A model generated the notes under the pieces. That model saw nothing but the letters and a program-made list of their open reading frames with translations. It had not been told where the DNA came from and searched no databases. A stretch of 27,937 bases of DNA from Fidelibacterota bacterium UBA2125 (GTDB lineage Bacteria > Fidelibacterota > Marinisomatia > Marinisomatales > S15-B10): NCBI GenBank assembly GCA_002329125.1, contig DCXX01000040.1, positions 16,560 to 44,496 of the forward strand, written 5' to 3'. Shown here one piece after another: positions 8,193 to 14,823 of the stretch. How positions within the stretch are numbered: the first letter of the stretch is position 1; each line of letters starts with the position of its first letter. A program made the translations under genes and the position numbers.

Positions 8193-9583
8193 TTCCCCGG
8201 CGCATTGTAACAATTCTCGCTCTAGTTCTCTTTTTTCTGGCGCCCTTGTCTGCAGTGACGCGTGTTTCTTTCATTCACCCGGGTTCCATGATGAAAATCC
8301 CGACTGCATTCATTAAACGGTCCCCCTACCTCTTTTCCAGCGGTTTTACCACAGAGGTTCACAACTTTTCACCATACAATCAGGTGACTGGTGTGTTTTT
8401 TAGCATGGATGTTTCTGACCGTTTTACCCTTGGCTTTTCTTCCGGGACAGGGGCGAATCCTGAAGAGATTGAGAAACTTGAAACATCCATGGAAACATGG
8501 GTTGCTCCTGCCGAGTTTGGTTTTCACACACAGTACAAAGTTTTTGTTCGCCAAGACATGTCAGTCTCAATCGGTCTGCATGACATTATTTTTGAAAATG
8601 ATGCAAGTGAAGGTTTGCGGCTCGACCCCAAGCAGCTCTCCTTTTTCGCCGCCGTGGGCAGTGAGAAGGAATTTGGACCGTATCGTATGAGTACCTATAT
8701 GGGTTTTGGGACCGGAGGTTTTTCATCATCCTCTTCTGCCATTGGTGCCACGGCCGACACAGAAATTGATACAACCGCTGATGAACAGGGGATGGGTGCT
8801 GGGGCTTTTGCGGGCGTTTTGCTAAATACACCATATATGCCCAAGTGGGGCGGGATAGATTTTGTGGGTGAATTCGACGGTTCGGGCCTCAATGTGGGAC
8901 TCCGCATCCCCCTTACCTCGGATTACCGTCTGGGCCTAGGGTTCACCCACATAGAAAATTTGCCCGATTTCTCGGAGAAGTACAGTGGAAAGCACCCGGG
9001 CATTATATTGAATTTTTCAATGAATGTACCGAAAGGTGTTGCTGGTCTGCCGGGGATGCCCGGCGGTCCGTCACCTGTGCCTGATGGCATTGCAGGCCCG
9101 GGGGCCGGAATCATCGATTCCACGCTCATGGCAGCGGACGGTGCTGTAACGGTACTACGGGATTCACTGAAATTGTCACGACACCAAGTTCGGAACCTTG
9201 CTACGCAGGTATCTTTATTGCAGCAGAAGTCAGTTTCCCTGGCGGATTCAGTTAAATCGCTTAACCTTGAAAAGAATGTATCACAGAAAAATATTAACCG
9301 CGCCATGCGTCACCTTTCCAGGTCGCTCCGCTATTTTCATTCCGGAGACTACAGGGAAGCGCTTCAGGAAGTGGAGACAGCTCTTGAGCTTAATCCCAAC
9401 CTGGCTCTTGCCTATGCCCGCCGGGGGTCTATCTATTATCAGCTTGGCGATCCGCAAAGAGCGACAATCAACTGGAATCTTGCCCTCCAGATGGATCCGG
9501 AATATGACGATGTGAGGAATATTTTAAAGGCTCTTCATGAAAATAGATTGAAAACAACAAGTTTCTCCAGAGATGAGGATTAG
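8189..9583 (+). CDS. Outer-membrane beta-barrel fused to coiled coil and TPRs (motor operon gene 3)
   Basis: A 464-residue protein I do not recognise as a named family. Residues 1-22 are a signal peptide (ending PLSA). Residues 23-285 alternate hydrophobic/polar strands with aromatic girdles (VTGVFFSMDVSDRFTLGF, GGIDFVGEFDGSGLNVGLR, YRLGLGFTHI), as in 12-14 strand outer-membrane barrels; the WGGIDFVGEFDG piece recalls YjbH-like barrels. Residues 286-312 are a Gly/Pro linker, 320-370 a coiled coil (LRDSLKLSRHQVRNLATQV), and 372-450 two or more TPRs (SLRYFHSGDYREALQEVETA, AYARRGSIYYQLGDPQRATI). The C-terminal part should hang in the periplasm, or possibly outside. Start and stop are set by an ATGA overlap with gene 2 and a 3-bp gap to the motA-like gene. 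It is the obvious outer-membrane partner of the motor. Confidence 0.78.
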   Translation: MIPRRIVTILALVLFFLAPLSAVTRVSFIHPGSMMKIPTAFIKRSPYLFSSGFTTEVHNFSPYNQVTGVFFSMDVSDRFTLGFSSGTGANPEEIEKLETSMETWVAPAEFGFHTQYKVFVRQDMSVSIGLHDIIFENDASEGLRLDPKQLSFFAAVGSEKEFGPYRMSTYMGFGTGGFSSSSSAIGATADTEIDTTADEQGMGAGAFAGVLLNTPYMPKWGGIDFVGEFDGSGLNVGLRIPLTSDYRLGLGFTHIENLPDFSEKYSGKHPGIILNFSMNVPKGVAGLPGMPGGPSPVPDGIAGPGAGIIDSTLMAADGAVTVLRDSLKLSRHQVRNLATQVSLLQQKSVSLADSVKSLNLEKNVSQKNINRAMRHLSRSLRYFHSGDYREALQEVETALELNPNLALAYARRGSIYYQLGDPQRATINWNLALQMDPEYDDVRNILKALHENRLKTTSFSRDED

Positions 9584-9586
9584 TTT

Positions 9587-10372
9587 ATGGATATTGCCAC
9601 ACTTGTAGGAATTCTTTTAGGACTTGGCTTCACTGTTGGCGGTATTGCCATGGCCGCCATAGCAGCTGGTGCTTCAGCCATGGTTTTTGTTTCCGGTTCC
9701 AGTTTTATCATTGTATTCGGGGGGATGATTGCTTCCGTGTCGGTGGCCTTTCCCCTTTCAGAAGTACTGAAACTGGGGGCAGCCATGGGTGCTGTTTTTA
9801 AAGGTGGCGGCGAGAAGCTTGGCGGTCTTGTAGATGAAGCAGTTGAATTGGCTGATGTGGGAAGAAAGGGTGCTGCGGATCTGGAAAAAGGTATTGAAAG
9901 CGTCGGAAATTTTTTCTTCAAAGATGGAGTTCAGATGGTGGTAGACGGATACTCTGAAGAAGAACTTGTGGACATTCTTAATACACGAATTGACTACAGG
10001 GAGATCCGTGAAAAGAGTCAGGCTGAACTATTTAAAACCATGGGAACCATGTCACCGGCTTGGGGCATGATCGGTACACTAATTGGTCTTGTTATCATGC
10101 TGGCCGGTTTCGGCGGTGAGGGCGGTGGTACTGACGCCCTTGGGATTGGTATGTCTGCAGCTCTTATCACTACTTTTTATGGCGCACTTCTTGCAAATCT
10201 TTTTTTCTTGCCAATGGCAGCGAAACTGAACTCGAGGATAAGCCAGACAAGTACATCACAGGCCATGCTAGTGGAAGCAGCACGGTTGATCCATCAGCGC
10301 AAACACCCACTTATAGTTAGAGAGAAATTAAATTCGTTCATTCCTCCGAAGGAGTGGAAGAGAGAAGAATAG
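9587..10372 (+). CDS. MotA/PomA-like stator ion-channel subunit (motor operon gene 4)
   Basis: A 261-residue inner-membrane protein clearly of the MotA/PomA family, which forms the pentameric channel around MotB and turns ion flow into rotation against FliG. There are four membrane segments: two near residues 4-25 and 30-53, then two after the cytoplasmic loop near 155-175 and 186-210. The loop keeps the family block RKGAADLE (Arg93/Lys94 and Glu100, near the FliG-contacting charges of E. coli Arg90/Glu98) and KDGVQMVVDGY. The two functional prolines are present: Pro157 in TMSPAWGMIGTLIGLVIML and Pro209 in NLFFLPMAAKL. The motif is of MotA/PomA type rather than ExbB/TolQ type. It starts 3 bp after the barrel gene and ends 5 bp before the motB-like gene. 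Confidence 0.93.
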   Translation: MDIATLVGILLGLGFTVGGIAMAAIAAGASAMVFVSGSSFIIVFGGMIASVSVAFPLSEVLKLGAAMGAVFKGGGEKLGGLVDEAVELADVGRKGAADLEKGIESVGNFFFKDGVQMVVDGYSEEELVDILNTRIDYREIREKSQAELFKTMGTMSPAWGMIGTLIGLVIMLAGFGGEGGGTDALGIGMSAALITTFYGALLANLFFLPMAAKLNSRISQTSTSQAMLVEAARLIHQRKHPLIVREKLNSFIPPKEWKREE

Positions 10373-10377
10373 TTATA

Positions 10378-11169
10378 ATGGCTGCCACCCCTCAAGAGAG
10401 AAAAAAGTACATAGCTAAAGGCCGTGACCAGGTAGAAGAAGGTCTACCGGGCTGGTTCGGCACGTTTGCTGACATGATGACTTTGCTTTTTGCGTTTTTT
10501 GTATTGCTTGCGGCCATATCGACTATTGATCCGGTAAAGCTTCAGGAAATGGCTGATGGCATGGGTAAATCGGTAGGCAAAAAGGAAAAATTGGAGAATC
10601 AGTCTATGTCACTGGCTGATGTGAAAAAAGCTGCGCAGGAAATGATAGAGGAGATGGAGGCCGATCCTGAGACGGGAGAAAAACCTGTAGAAGTAACAAC
10701 TGGCCCTAAAGGCGTTACAATCGGTATATCTTCTGATATCAGCTTTTCTTCTGGATCAGCTAACCTGAAGCCAGAAATCGTTAACGTTCTCGATAAAATT
10801 GTACCCACAATAGAATCCTCTTATTTTATGGTGGCTGTGGAAGGGCATACAGATACAGATGTACTTCCTCAATCCATTCAATCAAAATACCCCTCTAACT
10901 GGGAGCTTTCAGGTGCGAGGGCGGCCTCTGTGGTAAGACAGCTGATAAATATGGAGGTGGATCCAACGAGGCTTCAGGCTGTTGGCTATGCGCAATATAT
11001 TCCGAGAGATCGACCAACTGACAGAGTAATAGATGATGAACTCATTGCAGAGTTAAATGCTACAAGAGAACTGAAAGCCCGGAATCGCCGTGTGGAAATT
11101 ACTTTCCTTGCTTCAGGTTCGGGGTCACAAATGTCTAAACTGGAGGAGAAAACTCCCCCAAAACAGTAA
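10378..11169 (+). CDS. MotB/PomB-like stator subunit with OmpA-like domain (motor operon gene 5)
   Basis: A 263-residue single-pass inner-membrane protein. ATG 10378 is preferred to GTG 10354 because it does not overlap motA and has an AGAGAAGAA site upstream. The membrane helix (residues 27-50) carries Asp32 in GTFADMMTLLFAFFVLL, the ion-binding Asp of MotB (E. coli Asp32). Residues 52-118 include the plug/linker region, and residues 120-245 an OmpA/Pal-type peptidoglycan-binding domain with VAVEGHTDTD, NWELSGARAASVVRQL and ARNRRVEITF. The short acidic and Lys-rich tail ends at 263. It should anchor the stator to the cell wall as in flagellar motors. Whether H+ or Na+ is used cannot be decided from the helix. 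Confidence 0.93.
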   Translation: MAATPQERKKYIAKGRDQVEEGLPGWFGTFADMMTLLFAFFVLLAAISTIDPVKLQEMADGMGKSVGKKEKLENQSMSLADVKKAAQEMIEEMEADPETGEKPVEVTTGPKGVTIGISSDISFSSGSANLKPEIVNVLDKIVPTIESSYFMVAVEGHTDTDVLPQSIQSKYPSNWELSGARAASVVRQLINMEVDPTRLQAVGYAQYIPRDRPTDRVIDDELIAELNATRELKARNRRVEITFLASGSGSQMSKLEEKTPPKQ

Positions 11170-11197
11170 TATTCCGAGGTAAAGGGAGAGCGGTAAA

Positions 11198-12760
11198 ATG
11201 AAAATGATGCGGATCATAAAAACAGCCTTTATAGGGCTTACACTCATAACGAGCATGACTGCCCAGGAATCGACGTACCTGGCGCAAAAGCTGATGCTTG
11301 AGAACGACCTGCGCAGCCGAATAGAATCGGCCCTGCAGAAAGTCATGGACGATCATAGATATGTCCTTGATGTAACAGTGGGCCTGAAGTTCACACCCAC
11401 CGTTACTGAGGAAGTAACGTTCCGTCCCGCAGGAGCTGATGATGCCAGATCTGCAGTCAGGTCAGGCCGGCAGGAATCTGCAAGATCTGTCCCTGTCACA
11501 TCTGAATCATCCGAGCCTCGCTCACGAATGACGGGGATCCCCATTCCGGGGTTTGATTTCCAGAGCATGGAAGATGATGAGCCTGTTGTGGAATCTGTGG
11601 CTGACGAAAATGTTGAAGAAGAAGTTGAAGTCACAGAAGGTCCAAGTAAAGGTTCGCAAATTTTAAGCCAGTCTTACAAAGACACCAAAGCGTCAGTCCC
11701 AGTTGTTGAGCGGCTTGAAGTGAGCTGTATTTTGCCTGAGGGTTCGGCACCTGAACTGATCGAAAACGTGAGGCAAATCATTATGGTGGCATCACATTTT
11801 GACAGAAGCCGTGGAGATGTACTTTCTGTCATGACCGCCTCTTTTCGGCAAAGGAAAGATGAAAGAACAGCTGAGTCTATTATACTCCGTTCTATTGCAG
11901 AAAAGATTGATAATTTGGAAGAGCAGCAGGCAGATGCCGAGGCCCAGGTAGCAGAAGATTGGCGTATGGAACTTGATAGTTGGAAGAGTGAAGAAGCAAG
12001 GCGCCGGGAAGAAGAGCGTGCTGTGTGGCGAGCTGAACTCGATCGTCTTGAAAATGACAGAATGACTCGAGAATTTCAGAACGAAAGGCAGTCGCTTTTG
12101 GAGAGAGACTCACTCCGAATGGACCAGCTCACCCAGGAAATTTCTCAACTTAAGGATATTCTTGCTGGTCCTCAACTTTCCGATGAAGAACAGGCAGCGA
12201 CCGAACAGGCTGTAATGAGCAAAGAGGAGGAGAAAGCGGCATTGGATTCTCTCATTGAAGAGAAACTGGCCATGCTGGAGCAAGCACAAAGAGAGATGGA
12301 TAGCATGGGAGGTGGGATGAGTAATATTCCCATTTATCTTATGAGTGCTATTTCTCTATTGGCTGTTTTGGCTCTGGCAGCGGTGATTCTATTCAATGGC
12401 CGTTCCAAACCCAAATATGTTATGCCTCCGCCGTGGATGATGCAACAGCCGCCGAAAAAAAAAGTGAATAATAGTAATGGTGAGTCCAAGGGTGCAGCTA
12501 CAACACCTGTTGAAGCACCAGCAGCCCCCGCCCCAGCGCCGGCATTTCAAGATGATCCCAGCGTTTTACAATCAGAAGTGAGTAAAACTCGCGAGTCAGT
12601 TGTTAGTATGAGTGTTGGCGATCCAGATGTGGCGACCTCCGTAGTTCAGGATTGGTTGGAACAAGAAGCACCACCTCCGCCGGAAGAGCCGGCAGCTCCT
12701 GCACCGGCACCTGAAGCTGAAGAGGACGATGGTAAAAAGAAGAAAAAGAAAAAGAAGTAG
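11198..12760 (+). CDS. Reduced FliF-like rotor/ring protein with long coiled coil (motor operon gene 6)
   Basis: A 520-residue protein. Residues 1-22 are a signal peptide or N-terminal anchor (ending SMTAQ). Residues 35-218 match the third ring-building domain of the flagellar MS-ring protein FliF: LRSRIESALQKVM, VLDVTVGLKF, an Arg/Ser-rich variable insert, VVERLEVSCILPEG, ENVRQIIMVASHFD then SRGDVLSV (FliF consensus: a GFD..RGD block). The N-terminal YscJ-like domains of FliF are absent. Residues 220-370 are a charged coiled coil, not seen in FliF at this length. Residues 376-400 are a membrane helix. The cytoplasmic tail is Ala/Pro-rich and contains MSVGDPDVATSVVQDWLEQ (471-489), closely resembling the FliG-binding C-terminus of FliF (E. 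coli MSDNDPRVVALVIRQW). The gene ends in eight lysines. RBS-like AGGTAAAGGGAG precedes ATG 11198. Confidence 0.8.
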   Translation: MKMMRIIKTAFIGLTLITSMTAQESTYLAQKLMLENDLRSRIESALQKVMDDHRYVLDVTVGLKFTPTVTEEVTFRPAGADDARSAVRSGRQESARSVPVTSESSEPRSRMTGIPIPGFDFQSMEDDEPVVESVADENVEEEVEVTEGPSKGSQILSQSYKDTKASVPVVERLEVSCILPEGSAPELIENVRQIIMVASHFDRSRGDVLSVMTASFRQRKDERTAESIILRSIAEKIDNLEEQQADAEAQVAEDWRMELDSWKSEEARRREEERAVWRAELDRLENDRMTREFQNERQSLLERDSLRMDQLTQEISQLKDILAGPQLSDEEQAATEQAVMSKEEEKAALDSLIEEKLAMLEQAQREMDSMGGGMSNIPIYLMSAISLLAVLALAAVILFNGRSKPKYVMPPPWMMQQPPKKKVNNSNGESKGAATTPVEAPAAPAPAPAFQDDPSVLQSEVSKTRESVVSMSVGDPDVATSVVQDWLEQEAPPPPEEPAAPAPAPEAEEDDGKKKKKKKK

Positions 12761-12769
12761 GCTGATACC

Positions 12770-13702
12770 ATGATTACTGAATACTACAAACTAGCTGGAA
12801 TTGACAAAGTAGCTGTCCTCTTTTCGGTGATTGGGGAAGGTGTGGCCGTTAAACTGTTAAAAACACTAAGCGAATCAGATGTTCGTAAGATCCGTGCCAG
12901 GGCAAGAGAGATGGAAGCTGTCTCCACCGCTCTGAAAAAGCAGATACTGGACGAATTTTATCTGGCTGTAATTTCCCAGAAACTGAAAAGTGAGGGAGAG
13001 CCCGAATCAAAGAAGCCCTTTGACTTTCTTGAAGAACTTGCTGATGAACAACTTATTGCGCTGTTGGAAGTTGAAGAGCCGCGTATCATCGCCATTGCTC
13101 TTGCCCAAGTTGCTCCCGAACGCCAGATGAAAGTGCTGGAACGCTTAAACCCTGAAACTAAGGGACAGGTTCTAATGCAAATTGGTTCACTTCAGAGCGT
13201 GCCTCTTGAGGGTATTGTAAATGTGGCATCTCAGCTCAGGACAAAGTCACTCTATCTCCCGAAGGGCGTTGAATTTGCCCGGGGTGGCGGTAAGAATGTG
13301 GCGGATATCCTTGGACAGATGTCACCTTTTGAAGAAGAGCAGTTCTTGGAGACTATTACCAGAGAGAATCCAGAGCTGGCAGACGAAATCAAGAAGTATC
13401 ACCTTACATTTGATGATGTTTTGGCTTATTTCCCTGAAAACTTGCTTCGCGATCTTATGAATTCCGTGGAGCTGGATGCCATCGCTCTTGCCCTGAAAGG
13501 GAAAAATCAGGAGGAGGTTGATAAAGTAATAAACAACCTTCCTCAGAAGAAGCAGGCTATGTATGAACCTGTGGAAGGAGCGACGGCAAAACGTGATGTG
13601 GACAATGCTCAGAAAACCATTGTTGATGCAGCCCGCCAGATGGAAAAAGATGGGAGATTCAACCTGGAAGACATTTTGGGTTCGGCAGAAATGGTGGAGT
13701 AG
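12770..13702 (+). CDS. FliG-like motor switch / torque protein (motor operon gene 7)
   Basis: A 310-residue protein with all three FliG parts, near the usual 330. Residues 9-70 are the FliF-binding N domain (GIDKVAVLFSVIGEGVAVKLL, then KKQILDEFYLAV). Residues 83-160 are the middle domain (FDFLEEL, then EEPRIIAIALAQV in place of the EHPQ motif). Residues 172-300 are the C-terminal torque domain (GGGKNVADILGQM, PELADEIKKYHLTFDDVL, LALALKGKNQEEVDKVI, DVDNAQKTIVDAARQMEKDG). The ALKG helix and the terminal AQ..I helix are well kept, while the flagellar NMSQRA block reads NLPQKKQ. In flagella FliG is the rotor surface pushed by MotA. It sits 9 bp after the FliF-like gene that carries a FliG-binding tail, and the operon ends here. 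Confidence 0.88.
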   Translation: MITEYYKLAGIDKVAVLFSVIGEGVAVKLLKTLSESDVRKIRARAREMEAVSTALKKQILDEFYLAVISQKLKSEGEPESKKPFDFLEELADEQLIALLEVEEPRIIAIALAQVAPERQMKVLERLNPETKGQVLMQIGSLQSVPLEGIVNVASQLRTKSLYLPKGVEFARGGGKNVADILGQMSPFEEEQFLETITRENPELADEIKKYHLTFDDVLAYFPENLLRDLMNSVELDAIALALKGKNQEEVDKVINNLPQKKQAMYEPVEGATAKRDVDNAQKTIVDAARQMEKDGRFNLEDILGSAEMVE

Positions 13703-13725
13703 TACGGACTCTGGTTTAATGGATT

Positions 13726-13767
13726 AAAGCCTTCCTGTCTTATTTGTCAGGGGGGCTTTTTTGTTTT
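13726..13767 (+). terminator. Strong intrinsic terminator of the motor operon
   Basis: A 12-bp stem, AAAGCCTTCCTG (13726-13737) with CAGGGGGGCTTT (13748-13759), contains two G-T wobbles and a 10-nt loop. It is followed by TTTTGTTTT. It starts 23 bp after the FliG-like stop codon and separates the motor operon from the MoxR operon. The 90 bp that follow, up to GTG 13858, must hold the next promoter; I see no clean -35/-10 pair there. Confidence 0.88.
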
Positions 13768-13857
13768 AATTACATTACATTGGAAGGCGTGAAACGATAG
13801 TCTTGTTTTATCTAATGAATACAATTGATTTTCCCAGGAAATGACGAAAGGTATAAA

Positions 13858-14823
13858 GTGAACCATATTTCAACAAACAACGCCAAACAAGCTCGGGCTG
13901 ACCTCTTGGAAAATCTTATGGTTGAAGTGGAAAAAGTTTTTGTTGGGAAACGTTTTGTGCTGGAACTGGCCGTCACCTCTTTTCTTGCAAAGGGGCATTT
14001 GCTTATTGAAGATATTCCCGGAGTAGGCAAAACAACTCTGGCTAAGGCTTTGTCTAAAGCATTGGCTCTTGATTTTTCCAGAATTCAATTCACATCAGAT
14101 ATGTTACCCTCGGATATTCTTGGCACCTCTGTTTTCAATCCAACCACAGCTGAATTCTCCTTTCGTCCAGGGCCCATTTTCAGCAATATAATTTTGGCCG
14201 ATGAAATAAACCGAACCTCGCCCAGAACACAGAGCGCCCTTCTGGAAGGCATGAATGAAAACCAGGTAACTTTAGACAGGGAGACCTATCCACTTCCTGA
14301 TCCATTTTTTGTTCTTGCGACACAAAACCCAAAAGAGATCCAGGGGACCTATTTTCTTCCCCAGTCGCAAATTGACAGATTCCTCCTTTCCGTCACCATT
14401 GGGTACCCAGAATCTTCTATTGAAAAAAGTATTATTGGCGGCCAGAATCTTAATGAATCGTTTGATCAGATAAACAAAGTTCTGGATCTTCAGCAGATAG
14501 AGGACCTCCTGAAGAGCGTTACTGCTGTGGCGGCGAAAGAGAAACTCACGAGCTACGTTCATTCTATTATTACTGCCACCCGGGATGACGATGATTTTGA
14601 TCTGGGGGCCAGCACCAGAGCCGGGATTCAGATGATGGCGGCATCCCGGGGTTACGCAGTCGTTAAGGGGAGGGATTATGTGACACCGAATGATATTCAA
14701 ACTGTTGCGCCCTACGTTCTGGCGCACAGACTTACCTTGAAAGAGTCTTCAAGTATCATGGGTGATCGGAATCAGATCCTCTCAAAAATAGAGAGGATAC
14801 TGAGCTCCACACCGATTCCTTGA
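13858..14823 (+). CDS. MoxR-family AAA+ ATPase
   Basis: A 321-residue AAA+ ATPase of the MoxR/RavA group (AAA_3), a probable chaperone-like activator of membrane or metal-binding proteins. Walker A is GVGKTT (residues 55-60, in LIEDIPGVGKTTLAKAL), Walker B is ILADEINR (112-119), and sensor-1 is LATQNP (153-158). The MoxR-specific FRPGPIFSN and QIDRFL (arginine-finger region) are present. GTG 13858 is preferred to TTG 13825 because AAAGG lies six bases before it, and homologues begin close to here. The stop overlaps the next start as TTGA. MoxR, DUF58 and transglutaminase genes cluster widely across bacteria. Confidence 0.92.
   Translation: MNHISTNNAKQARADLLENLMVEVEKVFVGKRFVLELAVTSFLAKGHLLIEDIPGVGKTTLAKALSKALALDFSRIQFTSDMLPSDILGTSVFNPTTAEFSFRPGPIFSNIILADEINRTSPRTQSALLEGMNENQVTLDRETYPLPDPFFVLATQNPKEIQGTYFLPQSQIDRFLLSVTIGYPESSIEKSIIGGQNLNESFDQINKVLDLQQIEDLLKSVTAVAAKEKLTSYVHSIITATRDDDDFDLGASTRAGIQMMAASRGYAVVKGRDYVTPNDIQTVAPYVLAHRLTLKESSSIMGDRNQILSKIERILSSTPIP

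Noticed and set aside
8923..9306. A 127-codon minus-strand open frame opposite the barrel-TPR gene
   Set aside because: It mirrors the coding strand, with no start context; the plus-strand gene is tightly embedded in an operon.
10354..10377. GTG 10354 as the start of the MotB-like gene
   Set aside because: It would overlap the end of the motA-like gene by 19 bp and add eight residues; ATG 10378 has a better ribosome site and places the ion-binding Asp at residue 32.
9587..11169. ExbB/ExbD, TolQ/TolR or GldL/GldM rather than MotA/MotB
   Set aside because: The first protein has four membrane segments with the MotA loop and both MotA prolines, and the second has a MotB-type helix plus an OmpA wall-binding domain. 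The adjacent FliF and FliG homologues also favour the flagellar branch.
6094..13702. A decayed fragment of a normal flagellar operon
   Set aside because: All seven frames are intact, key catalytic and structural residues are kept, the gene order is unlike fliF-fliG-fliH-fliI, and a terminator follows the FliG-like gene at once.
14272..14727. A 151-codon minus-strand open frame inside the MoxR gene
   Set aside because: It is antisense to conserved AAA+ coding sequence; composition and motifs give no support.
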